DNA of 64,000 nt from Micromonospora sp. U21 (GCF_018070045.1 NZ_JAGPYK010000009.1:1-64000), one strand, 5' to 3'. Positions 27,613 to 36,534 are shown, counted from the first letter of the stretch. The notes: generated by a model from the sequence alone, not told the origin. Numbers and translations are program-made.

Positions 27613-28151
27613 GGCGTGGTGTCGGGCACCGGTGGCGGAAACTGCCCGGCCAGCGGCCCGATGTCGTAGTAGGCGAGCAGCCGGGCGGTCGGCCAGGTCA
27701 GCTTGGGCAGGTCGTCCAGCGGGTGCCAGGCGGCCTCGAAGACCTCCGCCCCGTCGACCACCAGCTCGACGTCGGTAGCCGGCACCTCCGCCTCGAAGAC
27801 CATGTCCACCCAACCCTTGGCGTGCACGATCGCGTTCGGCACCGCGGGTCGCAGTCGGGATGGGGTGAGCCGGATGCCGGACTCCTCGAACAGCTCGCGA
27901 GCCGCGCCCACCACCGGGGCCTCGCCCCGATCCAGCAGGCCGGCGGGGAGCGACCAACCCTTGCCGGGCGGCTGGCGCAGCAACAGCAACCGGCCCGCAC
28001 CCGTCGCCTCGGCGTCGCGGACCAGGGTGACCGCGCCGACGATGTACTTGGGCACGGCCAGCCGGACCAGGCGACGGCGCACCGGCAGCGGCAGCCGGTA
28101 GAAGGCCTGGTAGAAGATGGCCCGACCGGTGGCGCGGGAGCGGGGGATCAT
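27609..28151 (-). CDS. NUDIX hydrolase
   Basis: 180 residues. The complete Nudix box runs from G71 to about I93: GLLDRGEAPVVGAARELFEE, with E77, R85-E86 and E89-E90 for metal binding. The N-terminal 35 residues are basic and amphipathic. Substrate unknown; coupling to the sugar nucleotidyltransferase by a 4-nt overlap suggests nucleotide-sugar or NTP housekeeping. Start ATG at 28151. Confidence 0.92.
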   Translation of the reverse strand: MIPRSRATGRAIFYQAFYRLPLPVRRRLVRLAVPKYIVGAVTLVRDAEATGAGRLLLLRQPPGKGWSLPAGLLDRGEAPVVGAARELFEESGIRLTPSRLRPAVPNAIVHAKGWVDMVFEAEVPATDVELVVDGAEVFEAAWHPLDDLPKLTWPTARLLAYYDIGPLAGQFPPPVPDTTP

Positions 28152-28204
28152 GACCCCAGGCTAGTGGTCACGAATGTCCTTCGGACGCGCTGGGGCCCGG
28201 CCGG

Positions 28205-29998
28205 TCACTGTCGATGGTCGACCAGGTCGATGAGCTGGCGTACCACCGTGTCCGGTTCGATCACGCGGTCGAAGACCGCGACCAGCAGGGTCTCCAGGTC
28301 GGGGTAGCCCAGCTCCTCCGAGAGGCGCAGCAGCGGCAGGTCACTGGCGAGGCCGCGGTTGTGCTGGCGCAGGGCGAGCCCGATGGTGGCCCGGCCGAGG
28401 CGGACCTTGTCGCTGATCGTGATGCCCGGCTCGGTGTGCTCGGCGAACCACCGGTTGATCTGCATCTGTGCGTGCGGCGACTTGACGAAGTCGAGCCACT
28501 CCCGGCGCGGGCCGCGCGGCGCCTCACCGGCCTCGAAGCCGTTGTCCCCGTCATTCTCGGTGAAGATCTCCACCACGTCGCCCTCGTCCAGCTCCGAGCT
28601 CAGCGGCGCCAGCCGGCCGTTGATCCGGGCGGCGAGGCAGTGGTCGCCCCGCTCGCTGCCCAGCTCGTACGCGAGGTCGACCGGCGTGGCGCCGGCCGGC
28701 AGCACGACCTGCCGCCCCTCGGCGAAGACCTGGATCTGCCCCTCGGCGAGGTCGCAGCGCAGCGACTCGAGGAACTGCGCCGGGTCGGCGGCGTCCGGCT
28801 CCCAGTCGAGGACCCGGCGCAGCCAGTCCAGCTGCTCGGCGCGGGCCGCCGCGCTGCTGCCTCCCGAGCGCGGGAAGCGGAAGTCGGCGGCGATGCCGTA
28901 CTCGGCCGAGCGGTGCATCTCCTCGGTGCGGATCAGCACCTCGACGGTGCGGTCCTGCGGGCCGCAGACGCTGGTGTGCAGCGAACGGTAGAGGTTGTTC
29001 TTCGGCGAGGCGATGAAGTCCTTGAACCGGCCCGGGACCGGTCGCCAGGTGCCATGGATCGCACCCAGTGCGGCGTAGCAGTCGGTGGCCGGGCCGTCGA
29101 CCACCACCGCGATACGCGGCAGGTCGTACGGCGCGGTGTGACCGCCGGCGATGGTGTCCTTCCAGATCGAGTAGAGGTGCCGGGGCCGCGGGCTCACCTC
29201 GGCGTCCACCCGGCTGCGGCGCAGCGCCGCCCGGGCCCGGGTGACCACCGAGTCGAGGTACGCGTCCCAGCCCGGCCGATCGTGCACGTGCCGGGCCAGC
29301 CGGGCGTGCTCGTCGGGCTCCAGGTGCAGCAGCACCACGTCGTCCAGCTCCCGCTTGAGGGTCTGGATGCCGAGCCGGTCGCAGAGCGGGACCAGCACCT
29401 CCTGGGTCTTGCGGGCGATCCTTTCCCGCGAGGCCGCGGAGCGCACACCGAGGGTGCGCATGTTGTGCAGCCGGTCGGCCAGCTTGATGATCAGCACCCG
29501 GACGTCCTTGGCGGCCGCGACGATCATCTTGCGGATCGTCTCCGCCTCGGCGGCCTTGCCGTAGAACGCCTTGTCGAACTTGGTCACCCCGTCGACCAGG
29601 TGGGCCACCTCGCCGCCGAAGTCCTCCGACAGCGCCTGGAGCGTGTAGCGGGTGTCCTCCACCGTGTCGTGCAGCAGCGCCGCCACCAGGGTGGTGGTGT
29701 CCATCCCCAGCTCGGCGCAGATCTGCGCCACCGCGAGGGGGTGGGTGATGTACGGCTCGCCGCTCTTGCGGAACTGCCCGCGGTGCATGTTCTCCGCGAT
29801 GGTGTACGCCCGGCGCAGCACCGCCGGGTCGGTGCCGGCGTGGATGCCACGGTGGGTCCGGACCAGCTGGGTGACCGGGTCGGAGTCGGTGGTCGGCCAG
29901 GTGAGCAACGACCGCAGCCGGCGGGCCAATGGCAGCTCACCCGACTGGGTCGGCAGGGCGCCCCCCAGAGCGGCGCCGTGTCCGGCGTCGACGTCCAC
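28205..29998 (-). CDS. RelA/SpoT-homologue (RSH) protein
   Basis: 597 residues: HD hydrolase domain (about 45-200) with FRKSGEPYITHPLAVA, LLHDTVEDT and LADRLHNMRT; RelA-type synthetase domain (about 240-390) with RFKDFIASPK and VEVLIRTEEMHRSAEYG; TGS domain (about 430-500). The C-terminal ACT domain is missing, so the protein is about 190 residues shorter than Rel. Several synthetase positions deviate (NLYRSLHT for NGYQSLHT, YDLPRIAVVVDG for YDLLAVRVIV), while the catalytic Asp and Glu remain. Hydrolase activity is likely, synthesis uncertain. It resembles the Streptomyces RshA type. The GTG at 29998 has AGGAGG 8 nt upstream. Confidence 0.85.
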   Translation of the reverse strand: MDVDAGHGAALGGALPTQSGELPLARRLRSLLTWPTTDSDPVTQLVRTHRGIHAGTDPAVLRRAYTIAENMHRGQFRKSGEPYITHPLAVAQICAELGMDTTTLVAALLHDTVEDTRYTLQALSEDFGGEVAHLVDGVTKFDKAFYGKAAEAETIRKMIVAAAKDVRVLIIKLADRLHNMRTLGVRSAASRERIARKTQEVLVPLCDRLGIQTLKRELDDVVLLHLEPDEHARLARHVHDRPGWDAYLDSVVTRARAALRRSRVDAEVSPRPRHLYSIWKDTIAGGHTAPYDLPRIAVVVDGPATDCYAALGAIHGTWRPVPGRFKDFIASPKNNLYRSLHTSVCGPQDRTVEVLIRTEEMHRSAEYGIAADFRFPRSGGSSAAARAEQLDWLRRVLDWEPDAADPAQFLESLRCDLAEGQIQVFAEGRQVVLPAGATPVDLAYELGSERGDHCLAARINGRLAPLSSELDEGDVVEIFTENDGDNGFEAGEAPRGPRREWLDFVKSPHAQMQINRWFAEHTEPGITISDKVRLGRATIGLALRQHNRGLASDLPLLRLSEELGYPDLETLLVAVFDRVIEPDTVVRQLIDLVDHRQ

Positions 29999-30127
29999 GA
30001 GGGACACCTCCTCACCCCGGCCCCGCGGTCGCCGAGACCCGGCGACCGGGAGCAGGCCCACGAATCGGGCAGGACTGCACTTCTCTAACAGCCTAAGCGA
30101 GTCGACGTAGTCCGATCGGTCAGTTGG

Positions 30128-31882
30128 TCATGAGCGTTCGGTCGAGAGTTGGTGGGACGCACCGCTCTCGGCCTTCGCCAGCAGGTCCCGGAATCGCCCC
30201 GCGCCACCCGCCGGGGAGGACCAACCGGAGGACATCTCCACCAGCCGGGTCTCCGGTCGCTCCAACCAGGACAGGATGCGTTCGGACTCCTCCGCCGTGG
30301 CCGCCGGCACCGGGCCGTGCCCACCCGACACCGTCTCGGCGGTGATCCGGATGGCGTTCAGCGTGGGTCGCGGGTGGACGCCGGGCGGGGACACGCCCGC
30401 GCCCGCCAACCGTCCGTGCCGGACCAGGGCCAGCTCCCAGCCGCCCCGGGCGGCCGGCCGGGCCGCGGCCAGCTCGACGATCCCGGTCAGGGCGGCCAGC
30501 CGCTGCATCCGCACGGTGGCGCGCAGCACCGCCGCCAGCCGGGACCGCACCACCGCCGCCTCCTCGTAGCGCTGGTCGCGGGAGAGCACGTCGATCCGGG
30601 CCAGCAGCGCGTCCACCACCGGCTGTGGGTCGCTGGCGGTGGCGGTGCGGAACGGCGCCGCGGCGCGGTGGTCGTACTCCTCGGGGGTGATCTTGTGCTC
30701 GCAGGGTGCCGGGCAGCGACCCAGCTCGGCCAGCGCGCAGGCCGGCGTGACGGTCCGCAGTGAGAGCCGGTGCGTGCACTGGCGCAGCGGCACCGCGTCG
30801 TGGAAGCCGGCGGCGGCCAGCTCCGCGGCCCGCCGGGAGGTGAACGGGCCGAGGTAGGCGGTGTCGGTGGGGGAGAGGTCGCGGACCACCGACAGCCGGG
30901 GGTACGGCCCGTCGGTCAGCTTGAGCCAGACCATCCGCTCCGGGTATTTCGACCGCCGGTTGTACGGCGGGGCGTGTGCGGCGATCAACCGCAGCTCGCG
31001 GACCTCCGCCTCCAGCGAGTGCGCGCACTCCACCGCCTCGACCCGTTCGGCCGCGGCCAGCATCTCGGAGATCCGGGCCCGCTTCTCCCCCGCGGTGAAG
31101 TAGCTGCGCACCCGGGTGGCGATGTCGCCCGAGGTGCCGACGTAGAGCGGCCGGTCGTCGGCGGCCCGGAAGATGTAGACCCCCGGCACCTTGGGCAGGC
31201 CCTCGGCCAGGTGTCGCTTGCGGCGCTGGGTCGGGGTGACCGCCCGCGCGAACTCGATGGCGTCGCCGACCGTGTCGACCCGGTGCCCGCCGAGTCGGGC
31301 GATCAGCCCGTGCAGCACGTCGACGGTGGCCTTCGCGTCGTCCAGCGCCCGGTGGGTGGGGTGGGTGGCGGTGCGGAAGTAGGCCGCCAGGGTGCCCAGC
31401 TTGCGGTTGGGCACCTCGTCGCGGGTCAGCACCCGGCGGGCCAGCGCCGCCGTGTCCAACACGCGGGGGTTGGGCCAGCGGTAGCCGTGCTTCGCGCAGG
31501 CGGCCTTGAGGAAGCCCACGTCGTAGGGGGCGTTGTGGGCCACCAGGACCGCGTCGGCGATGAACTCCAGGAAGCTCGGCAGCACCTGCTCGATCGGCGG
31601 CGCCGGCAGCAGCATGGCCTGGGTGATCCCGGTCAGCACGGTGATGAACGGCGGGATCGGCTGCCCCGGGTTGACCAGGGTGGCCAGCACGCCGAGCTGC
31701 GCACCACCGCGCACCTTGACCGCGCCGATCTCGGTGATGCCGCCGCCGTCCGGCGCGCCACCGGTGGTCTCCAGGTCGACCACCACGAAGGTGGTCGCGT
31801 AGAGCGGCAGCGCCGGGTCCACCCCACCCACCGCCGGGTCGAGACCGGCCAGTGACTCCTGGACGTACTCCGCCTGTGCCAT
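30128..31882 (-). CDS. DEDDh exonuclease fused to UvrC-like GIY-YIG domain
   Basis: 584 residues. Residues about 28-195 are a DnaQ-type 3'-5' exonuclease (D36 and E38 in VVDLETTGG, HNAPYDVGFL, HRALDDAKAT). Residues about 215-300 are a GIY-YIG nuclease domain as in UvrC (KVPGVYIFRAADDRPLYVGT), followed by the Cys-rich stretch TPACALAELGRCPAPCEHKI and a UvrB-interaction-like helix. The UvrC C-terminal RNase H-like half and HhH motifs are absent. This is the actinobacterial Rv2191-type fusion, probably a DNA-repair nuclease. Divergent from the NYN gene. Confidence 0.92.
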   Translation of the reverse strand: MAQAEYVQESLAGLDPAVGGVDPALPLYATTFVVVDLETTGGAPDGGGITEIGAVKVRGGAQLGVLATLVNPGQPIPPFITVLTGITQAMLLPAPPIEQVLPSFLEFIADAVLVAHNAPYDVGFLKAACAKHGYRWPNPRVLDTAALARRVLTRDEVPNRKLGTLAAYFRTATHPTHRALDDAKATVDVLHGLIARLGGHRVDTVGDAIEFARAVTPTQRRKRHLAEGLPKVPGVYIFRAADDRPLYVGTSGDIATRVRSYFTAGEKRARISEMLAAAERVEAVECAHSLEAEVRELRLIAAHAPPYNRRSKYPERMVWLKLTDGPYPRLSVVRDLSPTDTAYLGPFTSRRAAELAAAGFHDAVPLRQCTHRLSLRTVTPACALAELGRCPAPCEHKITPEEYDHRAAAPFRTATASDPQPVVDALLARIDVLSRDQRYEEAAVVRSRLAAVLRATVRMQRLAALTGIVELAAARPAARGGWELALVRHGRLAGAGVSPPGVHPRPTLNAIRITAETVSGGHGPVPAATAEESERILSWLERPETRLVEMSSGWSSPAGGAGRFRDLLAKAESGASHQLSTERS

Positions 31883-32009
31883 CGGCGGCACGCTAGCGCG
31901 CCGGTCCGACACTCCCGTCACAGCGGCCCCACCGGTCAGCATGGGGCTAGGATGAGAGATCGGCTCACTCACCGGGCGGTGGGCCCGGTCGCGGTGGGAG
32001 ACTTGCCAC

Positions 32010-33470
32010 ATGCCCCTCACCGAGCCGTACGACGACCACCTCCCGCAGGAGGATCCGGTCGCGCACGACGGTGCCGTGGGCGACCCGGACAGCGGCGACG
32101 AAGACGCCGCCGCCGCCGCCGTGTCATCCGGCCCGGTGGGCCCGGCCGGCGAGCCGACGATCGAGCCCGAGCCCACCCTGCCCGAGCCGGTCCGGCAGCG
32201 GATCGTGGCGCTGACCGCCGCGGTGCTGCCCACCCTCCCGGGCGACGAGGTGCCGGTGCCGTTGCGCCGGGTGGCCAAGTTCGCCCCGAACCGGCGGGCC
32301 CGGCTCGGCGCGCCGGCCATCGCCGCGCAGCTCACCGCCGACCCGCTGTTCCGGCAGCGGGTCACCGCCCGGGTGCTGGCCGATGCCGGTGACCTCGGCG
32401 CGGCCGTGGTCGAGGGCACCGCGCCGGCCGCCGCCGACCCGGTCGAGGTGGCCGCGCTGGCCTACCTGGCCCGGCCGCGGGGCTGGCGGGAGCTGATCGA
32501 CGCCAGCGGCGCGGCGGTCCGCGCCGAGGCCGACAGCGCGGTCGTCGCCGAGCTGGTCCGCGAGGCCGAGCAGCGGGCCACCCGGGCCGAGCACGACCGG
32601 GCCGTGGCCCGGGTGGAGGCGGAGAAGCTCCGCGACGAGCTGGCCCGGGTCCGGGAGGAGCTGGGTCAGCTCCGCGAGGAGTCCCGCCAACTGGCCCGCA
32701 CGCTGCGGGAGACCCAGGCCCGCGAGCGCAAGGCCACCGAACTGCTGGCCACCGAGCGCGGTCGGGCCGCGCGCGCCAGCGCCGACGTGGACGCCGAGCT
32801 GCGCCGGGCCCGCGCCCGGCTGGCCGAGGCGGAGGCGGCCGCCGGGGTGGCCCGGGCCAGCGCCAAGGAGGCCCGTTCGGTCGACGACGCCCGGCTCTGG
32901 CTGCTGCTGGAGACCATCGGCCAGGCCGCCGTCGGGCTGCGCCGGGAGTTGGCGCTGGACCCGGTGGACAAGCTCCCCGCCGACTTCGTCGCCGACGCGT
33001 TCGCCGAGCAGCCGGGCACCGCCCCGGCCGGCCCGGCCGCGCGCGCCCGGGACACCGACGACCCGGCACGGCTGGACCAACTGCTCGCGCTGCCCCGGGC
33101 GCACCTCGTGGTGGACGGCTACAACGTCACCAAGCGCGGCTTCGGCGAGATGTCGCTGGAGCAGCAGCGCAAGCGCCTGATCACCGGCCTGGGCGGGATC
33201 GCCGCGCAGACCGGCGACGAGGTCACCGTGGTCTTCGACGGCGCCGAGCGGATGCACGGGCTGCCGCCGGCGCCGCGCGGCGTACGGGTGCTCTTCTCCC
33301 GCAAGGGCGAGACCGCCGACGAGCTGATCCGGCGGCTGGTCCGCGCCGAGCCGGCCGGCCGCCCGGTGGTGGTGGTCTCCTCCGACCGCGAGGTCGCCGA
33401 CGGGGTCCGCCGGCACGGGGCCTACCCGCTGGGCGCCGACTCGCTGCTGCGGCGCCTCGCCCGCTCCTGA
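32010..33470 (+). CDS. NYN (YacP-like) domain protein with coiled coil
   Basis: 486 residues. Acidic/Pro-rich N-terminus, helical region to about 170, a long coiled coil about 180-295 (REELGQLREESRQLARTLRE), and a C-terminal NYN/PIN-like nuclease domain from about 365 (LVVDGYNVTKRGFGEM, VVFDGAE, LFSRKGETADELIRRL, VVSSDREVADGVRRHGA). NYN proteins cut or bind RNA, so a ribonuclease role is plausible. ATG at 32010. Its stop precedes copy 3 of the GATCNACTC repeat. Confidence 0.88.
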   Translation: MPLTEPYDDHLPQEDPVAHDGAVGDPDSGDEDAAAAAVSSGPVGPAGEPTIEPEPTLPEPVRQRIVALTAAVLPTLPGDEVPVPLRRVAKFAPNRRARLGAPAIAAQLTADPLFRQRVTARVLADAGDLGAAVVEGTAPAAADPVEVAALAYLARPRGWRELIDASGAAVRAEADSAVVAELVREAEQRATRAEHDRAVARVEAEKLRDELARVREELGQLREESRQLARTLRETQARERKATELLATERGRAARASADVDAELRRARARLAEAEAAAGVARASAKEARSVDDARLWLLLETIGQAAVGLRRELALDPVDKLPADFVADAFAEQPGTAPAGPAARARDTDDPARLDQLLALPRAHLVVDGYNVTKRGFGEMSLEQQRKRLITGLGGIAAQTGDEVTVVFDGAERMHGLPPAPRGVRVLFSRKGETADELIRRLVRAEPAGRPVVVVSSDREVADGVRRHGAYPLGADSLLRRLARS

Positions 33471-33567
33471 CGTCCGCGCGCGCCGGCTCCGGCAGCGGCC
33501 CGGGTCTCGCACCGCGGCTTCGATCCGCAGCAGCAGCCCGCTGGCCAGAGTGCGCCCGCCGAGGCCG

Positions 33568-33646
33568 GTGATCGACTCGAGGTCGGTGATGTCGGGGTGT
33601 GCGGCCGAGCGGGATGGTCCGATATCGCTGACCTGGAGTCGATCTC
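33568..33646. repeat. GATCNACTC-family palindrome, copy 3
   Basis: 79-nt inverted repeat: GTGATCGACTCGAGGTC at the left and GACCTGGAGTCGATCT at the right. Same length and termini as the copies near 17.8, 18.3 and 63.0 kb. It lies 97 bp after the NYN stop. Confidence 0.85.
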
Positions 33647-33684
33647 GCCCCCGAAACAGCCGGTCGGGGAGCTTGTCCGGTTTC

Positions 33685-33706
33685 TGTCGTACCCGGTGGC
33701 TAGCGT
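33685..33706 (+). promoter_or_regulatory. RecA-NDp / PafBC-type DNA-damage promoter
   Basis: TGTCGTAC, then exactly 8 bp, then TAGCGT: this fits the mycobacterial RecA-independent DNA-damage promoter (tTGTCRgtg-N8-TAnnnT, the PafBC-dependent class) in sequence and spacing. The predicted transcript starts near 33713 and leads after about 67 nt to the 73-residue Cys4 protein at 33780. Consensus match is by eye from memory. Confidence 0.6.
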
Positions 33707-33779
33707 CGATGTGACCGACGGTGCTCGGCCGGCGACGACAGCGTGCCGGCCGGGCGTCGCGAGCCGATCAGGAGGCGTG

Positions 33780-34001
33780 ATGCTCATCGACTGCGAGGGG
33801 TGCGCGAAGGAGCGGGGTGAGGGTTGTTCCGGCTGCCTGGTGGCCGCCCTGTTCGACGAGGCGTCCCCGGCGGCCGGCCTGGACGCCGCCGAGGTCCAGG
33901 CGATCGAGGTGTTCGCCCGCGCCGGTTTCGACGTGGAGGTGCTGGCCGCGCCCGCGCGTCCCGGTGCCGCCCGTCGCCGCGCCTCCCGCCGGGTCGCCTG
34001 A
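33780..34001 (+). CDS. Small four-cysteine protein
   Basis: 73 residues. CxxC pairs at C5/C8 and C16/C19 (CEGCAKERGEGCSGC) could bind zinc or an Fe-S cluster; a short helical segment (DAAEVQAIEVFARAGFDVEV) and a basic Arg/Ala tail follow. Function unknown. ATG at 33780 with AGGAGG 4 nt upstream (a GTG one codon earlier is also possible). The promoter at 33685-33706 suggests induction by DNA damage. Confidence 0.75.
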   Translation: MLIDCEGCAKERGEGCSGCLVAALFDEASPAAGLDAAEVQAIEVFARAGFDVEVLAAPARPGAARRRASRRVA

Positions 34002-34073
34002 GCGCGACACCGCGCCCGAAGCGGGCTTTTCGCGGGCCATAGGATGGGCGGTCACGGCGGGAGGAGCGGCGGG

Positions 34074-34157
34074 ATGAGCGGGGTACGACGCGACGACGGC
34101 GGGCCCGCCGGCGGCGGGAAAGCGCGCCGCGCGGCCAGCACGGCGGTGTCCCGGTGA
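34074..34157 (+). CDS. Candidate 27-codon leader peptide
   Basis: ATG-started frame of 27 codons with GGAGGAG about 8 nt upstream. Its TGA (34155-34157) overlaps the GTG start of the M48 peptidase (34154-34156) as GTGA. The peptide is Gly/Ala/Arg-rich and polar. The peptidase GTG has no strong ribosome site of its own, so translation coupling through this small frame is plausible. It could be chance; no homologue can be checked here. Confidence 0.4.
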   Translation: MSGVRRDDGGPAGGGKARRAASTAVSR

Positions 34158-35413
34158 CCCCGCGCGGCTGGGCGCTGCTGACCCTCGCCGGGTTGACCGT
34201 CGCGCTGGTGGTGACCGCCGCGCTGCTGATCCCGTGGCACCGGCCGCCGGCGCCCCGGGCCGACCAGCTCGCCGCGCTGCGCGACCTGCCCGCCGAGCAG
34301 GTGGCCCGCGGGCGGGAGTTCCGCGCCGCGCTGCGCCCCGGCGGTTACGCCGCACTCGCCGTCGGGCTGCTGGTCGCGCTCGCGCTGGGGCTGACCCCGC
34401 TGGGCAGCCGTCTGATCGAGCTGATGGGCCGGCCGTTCGGAGGGCACTGGACCGCGCAGGCCGTGCTCGGCGGGCTGGCCGTGGTGCTCGTCGCCGACCT
34501 GCTCACCCTCCCGTTCGCCGCCTGGCGGCAGAGCGTGCTCACCCGCTACGGGCTGAGCACCAACGGTTGGAGCGGCTGGGCGGTCGACCTGCTCAAGTCG
34601 TACGCGGTCAGCGCCGTGATCGGCGCGGTGGCGCTGTTCGGGTTCTACGCGGTCATCCGGCTCGCGCCGCGCTGGTGGTGGGCGTTCGGCGCGGCCGGCG
34701 CGGCCCTGCTGGTGGTGCTGCTGTCATTCGTGCTGCCGGTGCTGGTGGAGCCGGTGTTCAACCGGTTCACCCCGATGGAGCAGGGCCCGCTGCGCACCGA
34801 GCTGATGAGCATGGCCGCCCGCGACGGGGTGCCGGTGCGCGACGTGCTGGTCGCCGACGCCTCCCGGCGCACCAGGGCGGTCAACGCGTACGTCTCCGGT
34901 CTCGGGCCGACCCGCCGGGTGGTGGTCTACGACACGCTGCTGCGCGAGGCCACCCCGGCGGAGGTGACCGCCGTGGTGGCGCACGAGCTGGGGCACGCGA
35001 AGGACCGGGACGTCGCGGCCGGCACGCTGACCGGGGCGCTCGGTGCCGCCGCCGCGGTGGTGGCGCTCTACCTGCTCGGCTCGTGGGGGCCGCTGCTGCG
35101 GATGGCCGGCGTCGAGTCGGTCGCCCACCCGCGCGCGTTTCCGTTGCTGGTCGCCCTGGTCACGGTGGCCGGGCTGGTCGCCGCGCCGGTGCAGGCGCTG
35201 ATGTCCCGGCGGGTGGAGGCACGGGCCGACGCGCACGCGCTCGCGCTCACCCGCGACCCGGCCGCCTTCGAGTCGATGCAACGCCGACTCGGCTCGGTCA
35301 ACCTCGGCGACCCCGACCCGCCGCGCTGGGAGTACCTCTACTCGGCCTCACATCCGTCCACCGTGGAGCGGATGGCCGCCGCCCGCGCGTACGCCCGGGA
35401 GGCCGGCCGATGA
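34154..35413 (+). CDS. M48 (Ste24/CaaX-type) membrane metallopeptidase
   Basis: 419 residues with several membrane helices (first at about 7-27) and the zinc motif HELGH (H277, E278, H281), followed by the family glutamate in EARADAHALAL. The N-terminal half matches CaaX prenyl protease 1-like M48 proteins. Bacterial substrates are unknown; quality control of membrane proteins is a reasonable guess. GTG start at 34154; the end overlaps the glycosyltransferase ATG as ATGA. Confidence 0.9.
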   Translation: MTPRGWALLTLAGLTVALVVTAALLIPWHRPPAPRADQLAALRDLPAEQVARGREFRAALRPGGYAALAVGLLVALALGLTPLGSRLIELMGRPFGGHWTAQAVLGGLAVVLVADLLTLPFAAWRQSVLTRYGLSTNGWSGWAVDLLKSYAVSAVIGAVALFGFYAVIRLAPRWWWAFGAAGAALLVVLLSFVLPVLVEPVFNRFTPMEQGPLRTELMSMAARDGVPVRDVLVADASRRTRAVNAYVSGLGPTRRVVVYDTLLREATPAEVTAVVAHELGHAKDRDVAAGTLTGALGAAAAVVALYLLGSWGPLLRMAGVESVAHPRAFPLLVALVTVAGLVAAPVQALMSRRVEARADAHALALTRDPAAFESMQRRLGSVNLGDPDPPRWEYLYSASHPSTVERMAAARAYAREAGR

Positions 35414-36534
35414 GCCGCACGCTGCTGATCACCAACGACTTCCCGCCCCGCCCGGGCGGGATCCAGTCCTTCGTGCACAACCTCGCGGTGCGTCAGCCGG
35501 CCGGCTCGGTGGTGGTGTACGCGTCGAGCTGGCGCGGGGCCGCGAAGTTCGACGCCGACCAGCCGTTCGAGGTGATCCGGGAACGCACCCGGGTGCTGCT
35601 GCCCACCCCGCTGATCGCCCGCCGGGCGGCGCGGCTGGCCCGCGCGTACGACTGCGACACCGTGTGGTTCGGCGCGGCGGCCCCGCTCGGGTTGCTCGCC
35701 GCCGGCCTGCGGCGACGGGCCGGGGTGCGCCGGGTGGTGGCGCAGACCCACGGCCACGAGGTCGGTTGGGCGGCGCTGCCCGCCGCCCGGCCGGCGCTGC
35801 GCCGGATCGGTCGGGGCGTCGACGTCACCACCTACCTCGGCGAGTACACCCGCAGCCGGCTGGCCCGTGTGCTGGACGGGCTGACCGAGCTGCGCCGGCT
35901 GGCGCCCGGGGTGGACGTGGACACCTACCACCCGACCGTGGACGGCGAGCCCGTCCGGGCCCGGCTGGGGCTGACCGACCGGCCGGTGGTGGTCTGTGTG
36001 TCCCGGCTGGTGCCGCGCAAGGGGCAGGACATGCTGATCCGGGCACTGCCGGAGATCCGCCGCCGGGTGCCCGACGCGGTGCTGCTGATCGTCGGCGGCG
36101 GGCCGTACCGGGCGACCCTGGAGAAGCTGGCCCGGCAGGCCGGGGTGGAACGGGACGTGGTCTTCACCGGTTCGGTGCCGGCGGCCGAGCTGCCGGCGCA
36201 CTACGCGGCCGGCGACGTCTACGCGATGCCCTGCCGCACCCGCAACCGCGGGCTGGACGTGGAGGGGCTGGGCATCGTCTACCTGGAGGCGTCCGCGACC
36301 GGCCTGCCGGTGGTGGCCGGTGACTCCGGGGGCGCGCCGGACGCGGTGCGCGAGGGGGAGACCGGCTACGTGGTCCGCGGCCGCGACGTCGCCCAGATCG
36401 CCGACCGGGTGGCCCGGCTGCTCGCCGACCGGGACCTGGCCCGCCAACTGGGCGCGGCAGGTCGGGCGTGGGTGGAGCGAGAGTGGCGCTGGGAGGCGCA
36501 GGCGCAGCGGATGGCCGCCGTGCTCGCCGGCTGA
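35410..36534 (+). CDS. GT4 glycosyltransferase, PimB'-like
   Basis: 374-residue GT-B glycosyltransferase. N-terminal TNDFPPRPGGIQSFVHNLA, then the nucleotide-sugar site in the second domain (VSRLVPRKGQDMLIRALPEI) and the E-x7-E region DVEGLGIVYLEASATGLPVV. Strong likeness to mycobacterial/corynebacterial PimB' (Rv2188c), which adds the second mannose to phosphatidylinositol monomannoside from GDP-mannose at the membrane. Coupled to the M48 gene; the gene order (PimB' near FadD15 and the acyltransferase) supports the assignment. Confidence 0.88.
   Translation: MSRTLLITNDFPPRPGGIQSFVHNLAVRQPAGSVVVYASSWRGAAKFDADQPFEVIRERTRVLLPTPLIARRAARLARAYDCDTVWFGAAAPLGLLAAGLRRRAGVRRVVAQTHGHEVGWAALPAARPALRRIGRGVDVTTYLGEYTRSRLARVLDGLTELRRLAPGVDVDTYHPTVDGEPVRARLGLTDRPVVVCVSRLVPRKGQDMLIRALPEIRRRVPDAVLLIVGGGPYRATLEKLARQAGVERDVVFTGSVPAAELPAHYAAGDVYAMPCRTRNRGLDVEGLGIVYLEASATGLPVVAGDSGGAPDAVREGETGYVVRGRDVAQIADRVARLLADRDLARQLGAAGRAWVEREWRWEAQAQRMAAVLAG

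Noticed and set aside
31883..32419. Longer N-terminus for the DnaQ/GIY-YIG gene (open to 32419)
   Set aside because: It would overlap the divergent NYN gene fully at its 5' end and is Ala/Ser/Arg low-complexity shadow sequence.
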